Virus record (IMG/VR): IMGVR_UViG_3300047510_002055
Span: 1 to 52,535 of that record
Length of the DNA stretch: 52,535 bases
Strand: one strand, 5' to 3'
Source: a virus
The position numbers were made by a program, and so were the translations under genes. Of this stretch, positions 41,358-50,175 are shown piece after piece (positions within the stretch are counted from its first letter, which is position 1; every line of letters begins with the position of its first letter). The notes beneath the pieces are model-generated. The model saw only the letters and a program-made list of their open reading frames with translations. It made no database searches and was not told the DNA's origin.

Positions 41358-44300
41358 TTATTCCTCGTTCTTATTCAAAATAATATTTTCAAGTCGTTCA
41401 ATCTTCTTTTGTTGTTCTTTCATTGCTTCTATAAGTACTGGAACCAATTTAACATAATCTAGTGTCAAATAGTTTGCCCCAGTCTTGGAGAATTGGTTAC
41501 CGTCATCATCATGCTCAACGTCAAATGCTGCCAACTTGACAAGTTCTGGTAGTACCTTTTGTACTTCTTGTGCACTCAAACCAATTTGTACACCAGTATC
41601 TTTATATCCATTTTGTACTGCTAATTCGTTTGCAGTATACTTAAATCCACTTAATGATAATATTGCATCCAATGCGTTTTCAATGCGACCCATACGATTC
41701 TTTAGTCGTTCATCGGAATAGTATGCGGTAATTTCACCAGTACAATATAATGTTCCCGTGACGATTACTTCATCAGAGGATGTGACTTCGAGGATTGGCA
41801 TACCCGAACTGTCGTTAACTGCCATCAACGTACCAGTTGACGAATCAACAACAGAGAACAATTGTCCTGTACTTCCTGCTACGTCAAATCTTGTTGTTGA
41901 TGTTGGGTCGGTGGTATCACTTTCTCCGTACCCTACACGGATAAGATTTGCGACAGTAAGGAATCCGTTTGTGGTAAGTGCCATCGCACCTTGACCAGTG
42001 GTATGTGTCGTATCACCCCACCAGAAACCTCTATCATTTTCATCATTAAATTGGAACGTCATGCCCCAATCGTTTAATCCACCAAAGGTAATACCAGATT
42101 GCATACCAATTGCATAGTCACTACTACTATATACTCTGTATTTATCTCTTGTAGATGTGTTATTGTGTATTACTGTGCCACCTACTGTGTAATTAGTTGT
42201 TGCTCTGACATCACCAGTAACGTCTAATTTATATCCAGGACTTGCAGTTCCGACACCTAAACTACCCCCGTTATCCATAACAACGTTACCGCCGGCTGTA
42301 AATCTAATTTGGTAAGAGTTATTGGAACCAATATATAATTCATCTCCTGATGCTGCTTGTACTTTACAAGCATCGGTACCTGCGTCTCCAATCAATAATG
42401 AACTATTAGCATCTCTAAGAGTTAAATTACCGATTACATCCAGCATCGACCCATTAAATGTAAGATTTGCACTACTCGTTAACGTAGTTGCTCCAGAGAA
42501 TAAGGCAACTCGGTCTGCAGCACCACCACTGATAGTACCTGCGCCAGACGTACCTGAGGTGCCGCTTACTCCAGAAGTTCCATTTCCACCATTAGCACCA
42601 GATGTTCCAGATGTTCCACTAGTACCATTTCCACCATTAGCACCAGATGTTCCAGATGTTCCACTAGTACCATTTCCACCATTAGCACCGGAGGTACCTG
42701 AAGTGCCACTTACTCCAGAAGTTCCATTTGCTCCATTAGCACCCGATGTACCGGAGGTGCCATTTGCACCTGAAGTCCCCGAAGTTCCGTTTGCTCCAGA
42801 GGTACCAGAACTGCCAGATGAGCCACTCGAACCGGAACTTCCACTACTACCAGACGAACCAGCTGTACCTGACGTTCCAGATGCTCCAGAACTACCACTA
42901 CTACCTGCGGTACCGGATGTTCCACTGGTACCCGCAGGAGTTAGTGCGAAATTTGCGGTTTCTGCATAACTAGCTGTACCAAAGAATCCTGCGGAAGCAG
43001 TCATTTGTGCTGAGGTGATACTTCCGGTGACAGCAAGATTTCCTGTCATGCCTACGGTGGTACCATTATCAGTAATTTGTGAATCGGTGACGTGTTCTAG
43101 TCCATTAGACTTTAATACACGATTTTGTGTAAGTAAGGTTTCATTACCAACATCATTAAAGGTTTGCGGACCCATTAATAATATGGATGATGTAGTACCT
43201 GCCCCCGCTACTTGTTGATGAATGAATATCCATTGGTCATTAATGGAATCAAATAATAACGAACCACTAACTTTTGGTGATGATCCTGAATCAATAACAG
43301 CTAATCCTCCAAAACGGAATTCAGGATTGAGTGCATTAACTGTGATTAAATTGGTACCGATATTTAATTGACTTTGGGTAAGATATCCAACCGATGATGA
43401 CCCAAGCACAGTTAAGTTTTCACTAATGAATAGTGAACCAGTGATTACTTGACTACCTTGAAATGTATTTGAACCGGTAGTTGCGTATGAACCAGTCTTA
43501 CTATTCAATGCAGTTAATACGTTGTTTTGTGAACTATTTTCACTAGCGATGGATGAACTAAATGTGGTATATCCAGTAGTTGCTGTAATATCAACTTGAC
43601 CGCTACTAGAGACTGTACCGTTTGGTAAGAATGCGGTGACTTGTGTAGAAGAAGAAACTGTATTAGTTGGTAGATTGAGTGTTATGTTATTATCTGTTAC
43701 TGTTGTCGTGATACCATTACTACCTACGATATTCAGTGCTTCTGTTTTTAAATTAAGTGTATCACTACCAGTGGAACCGCTAAATGTTAAAGTTGATGCA
43801 ATTCCGGTTAATCCAGAACCATCCCCAATAAATGATCCAGTAAATGAACCAGTATTAATTTGTGCAGAACTACTTACCGTTCCTGCTGGAAGGAAACTAA
43901 TAACTTGAGCAGATGAAGATACGGTATCTGTTGGTAAATATTCTTTGATTTGTGCACTACTACTTGCAATACCAGACGGAATATTACTTAATCCTGTGTA
44001 TGAAACTTGACCACTACTTGATACGGTTCCACTTGGTAAAAATGCAGTTACTTGTGCTGATGATGAAACTGTATCGGTTGGTAAATATTCCTTAACTTGT
44101 GCACTACTACTTGCAATACCACTTGGAATACTCTGTAGTTGAGTGTAATCAACCTGTGCAGAACTAGTGACCCATCCAGGATATTGTGTGGAACTAGATA
44201 CCGTTCCTAATGGTAAAAAGTTAATTACTTGAGCTGATGAGGATACGGTGTCAGTTGGAAGATATGCGGTAACTTGTGCACTACTACTTGCAATTCCACT

Positions 44301-44507
44301 TGGAAGTTGTGTAGAAGAAGAAACAACGCCAGCAGGTAATGAATCGGTAACTTGAGTTGAACTAGATATTAGTGTGGGAAGTCCTGCAATATTTGTAAAA
44401 GCAACGCTGGTTATTTCGCTGCCATCTCCTTTAAATGAAGACGCAGAAACTAATCCCGTACTAGTAATATTATTAAAACTACCTGAATTTGCTGAAAATA
44501 TTGTCAT
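41358..44507 (-). CDS. Long tail fibre with SSAQV repeats, collagen-like stretch and S74 autochaperone (paralogue)
   Basis: A 1049-residue protein, the same plan as 33836-36841: degenerate LPxxTVSSSAQV repeats, a shared GLAVIDSGSSPKVSGSLLFD module, a long GTSGTSGANGG collagen-like tract, and a C-terminal S74 domain (YYSDERLKNRMGRIENALDA, VQIGLSAQEVQKVLPELVKL, NYLTLDYVKLVPVLIEAMKE). The middle beta-rich head (residues about 680-880) differs from the paralogue, which would give another binding specificity. No intergenic leader: 3 nt after the previous stop. Confidence 0.88.
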   Translation of the reverse strand: MTIFSANSGSFNNITSTGLVSASSFKGDGSEITSVAFTNIAGLPTLISSSTQVTDSLPAGVVSSSTQLPSGIASSSAQVTAYLPTDTVSSSAQVINFLPLGTVSSSTQYPGWVTSSAQVDYTQLQSIPSGIASSSAQVKEYLPTDTVSSSAQVTAFLPSGTVSSSGQVSYTGLSNIPSGIASSSAQIKEYLPTDTVSSSAQVISFLPAGTVSSSAQINTGSFTGSFIGDGSGLTGIASTLTFSGSTGSDTLNLKTEALNIVGSNGITTTVTDNNITLNLPTNTVSSSTQVTAFLPNGTVSSSGQVDITATTGYTTFSSSIASENSSQNNVLTALNSKTGSYATTGSNTFQGSQVITGSLFISENLTVLGSSSVGYLTQSQLNIGTNLITVNALNPEFRFGGLAVIDSGSSPKVSGSLLFDSINDQWIFIHQQVAGAGTTSSILLMGPQTFNDVGNETLLTQNRVLKSNGLEHVTDSQITDNGTTVGMTGNLAVTGSITSAQMTASAGFFGTASYAETANFALTPAGTSGTSGTAGSSGSSGASGTSGTAGSSGSSGSSGSSGSSGSSGTSGANGTSGTSGANGTSGTSGANGANGTSGVSGTSGTSGANGGNGTSGTSGTSGANGGNGTSGTSGTSGANGGNGTSGVSGTSGTSGAGTISGGAADRVALFSGATTLTSSANLTFNGSMLDVIGNLTLRDANSSLLIGDAGTDACKVQAASGDELYIGSNNSYQIRFTAGGNVVMDNGGSLGVGTASPGYKLDVTGDVRATTNYTVGGTVIHNNTSTRDKYRVYSSSDYAIGMQSGITFGGLNDWGMTFQFNDENDRGFWWGDTTHTTGQGAMALTTNGFLTVANLIRVGYGESDTTDPTSTTRFDVAGSTGQLFSVVDSSTGTLMAVNDSSGMPILEVTSSDEVIVTGTLYCTGEITAYYSDERLKNRMGRIENALDAILSLSGFKYTANELAVQNGYKDTGVQIGLSAQEVQKVLPELVKLAAFDVEHDDDGNQFSKTGANYLTLDYVKLVPVLIEAMKEQQKKIERLENIILNKNEE
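42537..42940 (-). repeat. Collagen-like GTSGTSG/GANGGNG repeat tract in the second S74 fibre
   Basis: About 130 codons of GTSG, GSSG and GANGGNG units, the longest repeat in the window. It includes two exact 45-bp copies at 42580-42624 and 42625-42669 and part of a third. Confidence 0.85.
42580..42669 (-). repeat. 45-bp exact tandem repeat (two copies plus partial third)
   Basis: Two adjacent identical 45-bp units encoding 15 residues of Gly/Thr/Ser/Asn (TSGTSGTSGANGGNG-like), followed by a partial third unit from 42670. In-frame, so copy number could vary without breaking the fibre. Confidence 0.8.
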
Positions 44508-44510
44508 ACG

Positions 44511-45563
44511 TTAATTTTCCCCATACGCTGTGCAGGTCCAGTATGTGGTTCCTGTTATTGCTACACTACTAACACTATTAATTTCAAACCCACTTGTTGT
44601 TTTATTTTGAATTATCCATGCACGCGAATCTTCACCAGTTACAGCGATAGCATAATTGGTATTACCAAATGCAGTACTGAATATTACTGATGCGGTCAGT
44701 GGTGACCCACCAAACGAAGTATTTGTAACAGACCCTGCTTTTGTTTTTAGTACATTGCTTGCAAAACTTGCTGTAGTTGCATAACTAGAACTGATTGCAT
44801 TATTTGCCCAACTACTGGTTCCAAATAATGATCCTGTAATTCCTTGTGTTACATTTAATGAACCAGTTATAGTTTGATTACCATTAAATATATTTGAACC
44901 AGTAGTTGCAAATGTGGTGGAATCTTTACCATCAAACAAATCTGCATTAGATGCGTACGATGATGATACTGCGACACTTGATGTACCTGTTACAATACCT
45001 GATATATTACCAACAAATGACCCACTGAATGAACCACTTAATACATTAATCGACCCAGAAGTAACTGCTACTAATGCTCTAACGGTAATATTAGAACCAG
45101 ATGGTGGAATTTCTGTAAATGTTATTAAATTAGACGATACTGTATAATCTAATGTTGGAGTGTATATTACACCACCAACTGATATAATTAAATCATCTAC
45201 CGAGTAAATAGATTCTGATACGGTATACGAAATAGTTGTACCATCTGCTTCAAACGTGTATCCATCTACTCGTAATGCAGCTTGACCAGTACTGGAAGGT
45301 AAATTTGTAATTTGACTACCATCACCCTTAAAAAACGATGCAGTCACCGCCTGGGTTACATTAAGTGACCCGGTGATGACTGCATTACCTGTGAAGGGGA
45401 ATCCTGCTCCTGAATCTACGTATGAAGCGGTTAATGCATATGAGGAACTAACTGCTTGACTAGCTGTTCCTAAAAAATTTGATGCGGTGACCGCACCATC
45501 CATTACCCATATACTACCAGTAGGGACAATCAGTCCCTTTCTGGCTATAAATTCATTTGCCAT
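44511..45563 (-). CDS. Fibre-like structural protein, MANEFIARKGLIV family (350 aa)
   Basis: Starts MANEFIARKGLIVPTGSIWV with TASQAVSSSYALTASYVDSG repeats, a GDGSQITNLPSSTGQ junction, a globular part (AALRVDGYTFEADGTTISYT...), and GNQTITGSLNVTQGITGSLF-type repeats. The C-terminus is a small beta domain with YAIAVTGEDSRAWIIQNKTT. The N-terminus is shared with the 45627 protein, suggesting both attach to the same baseplate or fibre partner. Probable proximal fibre. Confidence 0.72.
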   Translation of the reverse strand: MANEFIARKGLIVPTGSIWVMDGAVTASNFLGTASQAVSSSYALTASYVDSGAGFPFTGNAVITGSLNVTQAVTASFFKGDGSQITNLPSSTGQAALRVDGYTFEADGTTISYTVSESIYSVDDLIISVGGVIYTPTLDYTVSSNLITFTEIPPSGSNITVRALVAVTSGSINVLSGSFSGSFVGNISGIVTGTSSVAVSSSYASNADLFDGKDSTTFATTGSNIFNGNQTITGSLNVTQGITGSLFGTSSWANNAISSSYATTASFASNVLKTKAGSVTNTSFGGSPLTASVIFSTAFGNTNYAIAVTGEDSRAWIIQNKTTSGFEINSVSSVAITGTTYWTCTAYGEN

Positions 45564-45626
45564 AATTCCCCTTCTTCAATATCCAAAGGTAAGTTTCTAT
45601 TGTATTACAACCTTTTATTTGTTATC

Positions 45627-48047
45627 TTATAATGCTCTTACTGCGGTTTTTACAATCCAGTTATCTGAAGATACTGTTGCCTTCAATCGTGCGGTTGCTG
45701 AGAGAATGTCTACTGACAATACTACATCTGCGGTACTTCCCAAATCGTTAGTAGATACATCAGTGAATTCAACATTACTTGTACCTGCTTCCCATACTGC
45801 GGTCACGGTACCTGCTCTATAGTTACTTCCCTTCTTTACAACATAATCAAAGTATGCTGCGTCATAACTTCCGGTTGTTACCGTGGCGATAACTTCGGTT
45901 CCACTATCTACATCTGTGTTACTACCAGATGTAAAGAGAACACCATGTACAATTGCCCCACCGTTGAATGTAACTTGGTCAGCAGTTGATGCACCGTATG
46001 GTGTGATATTTTGTAAACCGAATGAGTGCGTACCACCAAGATTAATGTTAGCACCGTTGAAGTTAATAGCGTTTGAAGCAACATTACCGCCGGTAACTGT
46101 AAAGTTTGTTACATTATATGATGCAACACCTTTTATAAGGTCGGTTGCATTACTACCACTGATTGTAATGGTTTGACCACTAACTGTTGCAGTTAGACCG
46201 TTTGTACCATCAACGGTAAGCGCTTGAGTCTTAAGTGAGACAGTACCCGTACCACCATCTGAACCAGTAAGTGCAAGTTCTGTAACGATACCTGTAAGTT
46301 GACTACCATCACCAGAGAATCCTACTGATGAAGTTACTGAACCCGTTATAACCAGTCCTGCTTCAACGTGAGTGAGTCGTGATGGGAAATCTACACGGAT
46401 AGAACTTGATTCTACTCTATTATCAATATGATGGTCCGTAAATCCAACAGGAACACGATAATCAACTATTGATGGTTCATCGCCAAGTGTTCCAGTGTGC
46501 TTTGGACCAACAATGAGTACTGCTGACTCGTAATTTGCATCATCTGCTTCAACTATCCAACGATTACTTAAACTATCCCAAAGGAATGAGCCTGTTCCAA
46601 ATGTTGAACCAGAGTCAACAACGGATAGACCAGCAAATCTTACTAGGTCATCGTCATTTACCGTGATTCTGCTTAAACCGATATTAAGTTGTGAAGATGT
46701 AACATATTGGATAGAGGTGGATACTGCGGTCAACAATCCAGTAACGGTCAAACTACCAGAGATGTTTACATCCTTAGTGATGCCAACACCACCTTGTACA
46801 ATTAATGCACCATCTGCAAAATTTGTACTGTTGGTAGTATTACTGATTGTTTGAATACCAGTAAAGGTGTTTGAACCAGTAGTTGCAATGGTTGCAATAC
46901 CAGTGGTGTTACGAACATCAATTTGGTTACTACTCGATACAACACCGTTGGTTGAAAGAAGAGAACCGGTGATGCCTTCGGTTACTGCAAATGAACCTGT
47001 TACATTTGCGCCGGTACTGTCTACTCTGAATCTTCTTGTCCATGTGCTGCCGTTGTATTCTGCAACGTTGAATCCACTGACACCGCCATTTTGTGTGTCA
47101 AATACGAATTCTGCACTGCCTCGTTGTGTTGTATTTGAATAGTTGTTACCAAACATTTGGTAATACGACCCAAGGATGTTTGTACCATCATAGAATCCAA
47201 AGAGAGTACTTGCTGTATTGTTTACTACACGAATTTCACCGTTTGAGCCAAGTAAAACACTTCCACTAATTGTTTGACCGGCGGTGAATACATTTGAACC
47301 AGTAGTTGCAATGGTTGCAATACCAGTGGTGTTACGAACATCGGTTTGTACAGAACTACTGAATATACCTTCTGTGTTTAACTTAGTCTTGACACCATCG
47401 TTAAATGTTGCCGACCCCGTATCAAGTGCGACAGTAACAGAACCGCCAAGTGATACTGAGCCACCTTGAGTTAAACCACTACCTGCGGTAACGGTTACGG
47501 AGCTATTGACTAATCCACTATTTGGGATATTAGTAATTTGTGCACCACTACCAGAGAATGACCCACTAATTGATGTTGAACTGATTGACCCCGTGTTAAT
47601 TACACTACCAGAAATTATTACGTTATCAGTTAGTGCGTTACCTAAGTTCGTGTTACCTTGAACTGTTAAATCTTCAAGAACTGTAATACTGTCAAGATTA
47701 ATTGTAGTTGCTTGAACTGTACCGATATATGCGGTACCACTTACATATAAGTCCTTCCAATACTTGGACCCAGAACCGAGGTCAAACGCATTGTTGACAT
47801 CGGGAACGATAGAAGAACTAACTTCGGCTAGGAACTTGACTACATCAAGGTCTGCGTTACCAACCGTTAGATTACCACCGATTGTAATATCACCATTGAT
47901 ACTTGCACTTCCAAGTAACTGGAGATTTGATGCCGTGACATTGTAGCCAGTTGCGTTAATATCACCTTGAACACCTAAAGAGCCTGTTACCTTCGCACCA
48001 TTCGCAAGGACTATCAGACCTTTACGTGCAATAAATTCATTCGCCAT
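45627..48047 (-). CDS. Large fibre-like structural protein, MANEFIARKGLIV family (806 aa)
   Basis: Same N-terminus (MANEFIARKGLIVLANGAKV) followed by ITIGGNLTVGNADLDVVKFL and DLGSGSKYWKDLYVSGTAYI. Many ITGSLNVT-like repeats with two copies of RNTTGIATIATTGSN. A shared module FAGLSVVDSGSTFGTGSFLW corresponds to the GLSVIDSGSS modules of the S74 fibres. The C-terminus (VVKKGSNYRAGTVTAVWEAG, TSNVEFTDVSTNDLGSTADV) resembles that of the 48096 protein. Exact ATATTTATA motif 29 nt upstream and a GGGAGAA ribosome site. Probably a long fibre or baseplate-attached structural protein. Confidence 0.75.
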   Translation of the reverse strand: MANEFIARKGLIVLANGAKVTGSLGVQGDINATGYNVTASNLQLLGSASINGDITIGGNLTVGNADLDVVKFLAEVSSSIVPDVNNAFDLGSGSKYWKDLYVSGTAYIGTVQATTINLDSITVLEDLTVQGNTNLGNALTDNVIISGSVINTGSISSTSISGSFSGSGAQITNIPNSGLVNSSVTVTAGSGLTQGGSVSLGGSVTVALDTGSATFNDGVKTKLNTEGIFSSSVQTDVRNTTGIATIATTGSNVFTAGQTISGSVLLGSNGEIRVVNNTASTLFGFYDGTNILGSYYQMFGNNYSNTTQRGSAEFVFDTQNGGVSGFNVAEYNGSTWTRRFRVDSTGANVTGSFAVTEGITGSLLSTNGVVSSSNQIDVRNTTGIATIATTGSNTFTGIQTISNTTNSTNFADGALIVQGGVGITKDVNISGSLTVTGLLTAVSTSIQYVTSSQLNIGLSRITVNDDDLVRFAGLSVVDSGSTFGTGSFLWDSLSNRWIVEADDANYESAVLIVGPKHTGTLGDEPSIVDYRVPVGFTDHHIDNRVESSSIRVDFPSRLTHVEAGLVITGSVTSSVGFSGDGSQLTGIVTELALTGSDGGTGTVSLKTQALTVDGTNGLTATVSGQTITISGSNATDLIKGVASYNVTNFTVTGGNVASNAINFNGANINLGGTHSFGLQNITPYGASTADQVTFNGGAIVHGVLFTSGSNTDVDSGTEVIATVTTGSYDAAYFDYVVKKGSNYRAGTVTAVWEAGTSNVEFTDVSTNDLGSTADVVLSVDILSATARLKATVSSDNWIVKTAVRAL
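46870..46919 (-). repeat. 50-bp direct repeat within the fibre gene, copy 1
   Basis: Identical to 47293-47342; encodes the RNTTGIATIATTGSN segment. Exact at DNA level although flanks differ, suggesting a recent duplication or gene conversion. Confidence 0.75.
47293..47342 (-). repeat. 50-bp direct repeat within the fibre gene, copy 2
   Basis: Identical to 46870-46919, 423 bp apart. Same reading frame. Confidence 0.75.
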
Positions 48048-48075
48048 ACGGTTCTCCCAACGGGGTTTTATTGTA

Positions 48076-48084
48076 TATAAATAT
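48076..48084 (-). promoter_or_regulatory. ATATTTATA promoter-like motif upstream of the 48047 gene
   Basis: Exact match on the coding strand, 29 nt from the ATG, in a 48-nt intergenic gap. Confidence 0.5.
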
Positions 48085-48095
48085 TAAATACTTTT

Positions 48096-49184
48096 TTAAG
48101 AATTCAAATTTGGAAACAATTTGAATAAACTTTGTACAGTCCAAGCACCTGTACCCGTGCCTTCACTATTAACGCGTAACCGTAATTCATTTGAACTACT
48201 TAGGAATCTAAACGATATATCACTAGTATCCCCGATATCTGTAGTAGATATGTCTGTAAATACGATACTGGCCGTATTTAACCACGATGCCATAATAATA
48301 CCCATCCGACATGCACCTGGACGTTGTGCAAGGTATTCTACAGTCATACCTGAATATTGCGTCGTTGAAATATACGGCTGTACATATTCTGTAACCCCGA
48401 ATATTCCTTGGTTAATAGACCCAGTAAATACAATAGAAACTGTTCCTGCATTTAACTTGTATTCATTAGATTTTACAAATTCTGTAACGGTTGTGGAACC
48501 TGTGACTTCTATACTTTGTTTTGCTACTAACGGAGTGTTTACCGTTACTCGTCCATCAGTATAACTTCCCGACCCTTGAAATTCTAATGGAATATAAGCA
48601 GTAAAATCTGTGCTTCCACTTGTAACAAATATTGCAGGATTATCGTGTGTTGCAAATCCTGGACGGCTGGCTATTTGTGACGGAAATCCAACTAATCCAA
48701 TTTGCTTTCCATCATATGATGTAAACACACCATCTTTGTTTAATCCCGATGTGTGGGTGGATCCTGAACTAATTGCTACTCCAGTTGTATCTATTCTAAC
48801 GTTTCCTGCGGTCTGACCAAGACCTCCACTAATTCTTAATTGGTGTGTTGCGGGATTAAATGTTAATTTTACATCTCCATCTGTAGCTAACTTAGATCCA
48901 CTTACAACTGGAATTTCAAAATAAGAACTTTGTGTTACCGTTGCAAAATTTATAGTTTCTGCGGTTTGTGCATAACTCGCTGATGTTGCGAATTGAGCAC
49001 TTACACTTGCACCACTTACATACGAGGCAGATGCAGCTATTCCAGCCATATCCGCATAACTAGTAAATGACCCAGTTACTTGGGTAGTAATTCTACCGGG
49101 AACGATGTTTATATTATATTGGTCACCTTCTCTAACAACAACCCGAAGATTTGGAATATCGGTATTGACGATAAAATTGCTCAT
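48096..49184 (-). CDS. Fibre-associated structural protein (362 aa)
   Basis: Starts MSNFIVNTDIPNLRVVVREG. SASYVSGASVSAQFATSASY repeats link it to the phage's other fibres. A DGDVKLTFNPATHQLRISGG segment and a C-terminal domain (ASIVFTDISTTDIGDTSDIS, LRLRVNSEGTGTGAWTVQSL) matching the end of the 45627 protein follow. It begins 3 nt after the stop of the 49526 gene. Probably part of the proximal fibre or baseplate edge. Confidence 0.7.
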   Translation of the reverse strand: MSNFIVNTDIPNLRVVVREGDQYNINIVPGRITTQVTGSFTSYADMAGIAASASYVSGASVSAQFATSASYAQTAETINFATVTQSSYFEIPVVSGSKLATDGDVKLTFNPATHQLRISGGLGQTAGNVRIDTTGVAISSGSTHTSGLNKDGVFTSYDGKQIGLVGFPSQIASRPGFATHDNPAIFVTSGSTDFTAYIPLEFQGSGSYTDGRVTVNTPLVAKQSIEVTGSTTVTEFVKSNEYKLNAGTVSIVFTGSINQGIFGVTEYVQPYISTTQYSGMTVEYLAQRPGACRMGIIMASWLNTASIVFTDISTTDIGDTSDISFRFLSSSNELRLRVNSEGTGTGAWTVQSLFKLFPNLNS

Positions 49185-49187
49185 CTA

Positions 49188-49526
49188 TTATCTCGTAGCA
49201 GCTGGGCGAACGACAAAGTATCCTTCAAGAACACGACGAGTGATGGAACCACTGGTCATCTTGACATCATACACATACTTACGCTGTGTTAATGCACTTG
49301 TATCCGAAGGGCTCAATTCTATATAGAAACTTCCCGAAGTCTGTGGATTTACTTTTGTAATCGTGAATGTAGCAGCAATTTCATCCGTGCTAAAATTTTC
49401 ACGAACTTGGCCAGTAAATGTATAATTTGTTATATCTAAGTAAGAATCTGTATCTATATTTTCTAGGCTGGTCAATATTTTGAAAGTTTCCCCTTGACCA
49501 ATGTTGAATTCAGTAATTTCTGCCAT
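49188..49526 (-). CDS. Small BppU-like/Ig-like baseplate protein (112 aa)
   Basis: Starts MAEITEFNIGQGETFKILTS. The beta-strand pattern LDITNYTFTGQVRENF, FYIELSPSDTSALTQRKYVY and YDVKMTSGSITRRVLEGYFV matches the N-terminal domain of baseplate upper proteins (BppU family) that anchor receptor-binding proteins. First gene after the sheath/tube terminator, with an 8/9 promoter-like motif 28 nt upstream. Family match is by pattern only. A role as fibre anchor would fit the following fibre genes. Confidence 0.6.
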   Translation of the reverse strand: MAEITEFNIGQGETFKILTSLENIDTDSYLDITNYTFTGQVRENFSTDEIAATFTITKVNPQTSGSFYIELSPSDTSALTQRKYVYDVKMTSGSITRRVLEGYFVVRPAATR

Positions 49527-49553
49527 AGTCTTCCTCGAAAAAATACACCTTTA

Positions 49554-49562
49554 TATAAGTAT
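49554..49562 (-). promoter_or_regulatory. ATACTTATA promoter-like motif upstream of the 49526 gene
   Basis: An 8/9 match to ATATTTATA on the coding strand, 28 nt from the ATG and just downstream of the terminator, so it would restart transcription of the fibre region. Confidence 0.45.
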
Positions 49563-49583
49563 CACTAAGTATTGGTATATAAC

Positions 49584-49613
49584 AAAAAACCCCACTTTTT
49601 AGGTGGGGTTTTT
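49584..49613 (-). terminator. Intrinsic terminator after the tail tube gene
   Basis: Stem of 11 bp (AAAAACCCCAC pairing with GTGGGGTTTTT) with a 7-nt loop. On the minus strand it is followed by a U-run, and the stem is symmetrical enough to work in both directions. It separates the sheath/tube unit from the fibre region. Confidence 0.88.
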
Positions 49614-49628
49614 GCTTTTACTACAATA

Positions 49629-50117
49629 TTAGTAGTTGAGGATGCAGTAGTCTGGTTGGATGGTCAATGAGATGGACATAGGGTCATCCTTTTCCCAACT
49701 CATTTCACCGAATTCAACTTTGGTGATTTGTGCGCCCTTAAGAATCCATTCTTCAACCTTATCACCTACTGGACCAAGAACATTAATGATGATGTCCTTC
49801 TTGTAGAATTCTGCATATCCGTCACGACCGGTAACTGATTCGTGGTGAAGACGAACCCATTCCATTACTGCTTGTGCACCTGATGGTACGATTGGGTCAT
49901 ATAATTCTAATACCATTTCATCCCATACAGTCTTACCCTTGATGTAGCGTTGTAGATTGATGTGGTCTAAACGCTTTTTTTCTTGGGTAATCTTTGGACG
50001 GTCTGCCTTCTTGATAAGATAGGAAGGAATTCCGTCGATAGACATAATATAGCGATTCGCAGTCTTTGGTTCGAATGCGGTGAAAAATAGTTCTTGTTCA
50101 TTGACCAAATTTGCCAT
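49629..50117 (-). CDS. Tail tube protein (T4 gp19-like)
   Basis: A 162-residue protein of the phage tail tube (gp19) family. It shows FFTAFEPKTANRYIMSIDGI, PSYLIKKADRPKITQEKKRL, KTVWDEMVLELYDPIVPSGA and EVEFGEMSWEKDD-type segments typical of the tube beta-barrel. It forms the inner tube hexamers through which DNA passes. Normal length, with GGAGAG ribosome site. It follows the sheath gene by 58 nt and has a promoter-like motif 31 nt upstream. Confidence 0.93.
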   Translation of the reverse strand: MANLVNEQELFFTAFEPKTANRYIMSIDGIPSYLIKKADRPKITQEKKRLDHINLQRYIKGKTVWDEMVLELYDPIVPSGAQAVMEWVRLHHESVTGRDGYAEFYKKDIIINVLGPVGDKVEEWILKGAQITKVEFGEMSWEKDDPMSISLTIQPDYCILNY

Positions 50118-50147
50118 ATGGCTCTCCAGATATAGATTGGTACTTTA

Positions 50148-50156
50148 AATAAATAG
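50148..50156 (-). promoter_or_regulatory. CTATTTATT promoter-like motif upstream of the tail tube gene
   Basis: A 7/9 match to ATATTTATA on the coding strand, 31 nt from the ATG, between sheath and tube genes. T4-like phages often have an extra promoter for the abundant tube protein. Confidence 0.4.
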
Positions 50157-50175
50157 TGGTTATTAAAAAAACTGA

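Noticed and set aside
42537-42940. Possible CRISPR-like array because of regular repeats
   Set aside because: Repeats are in-frame codons for collagen-like residues without unique spacers.
42322-42969. A 215-residue plus-strand ORF rich in Pro, Val and Glu
   Set aside because: It is the antisense reading of the Gly/Thr/Ser collagen-like tract of the minus-strand fibre gene. No ribosome site, and codon periodicity belongs to the fibre.
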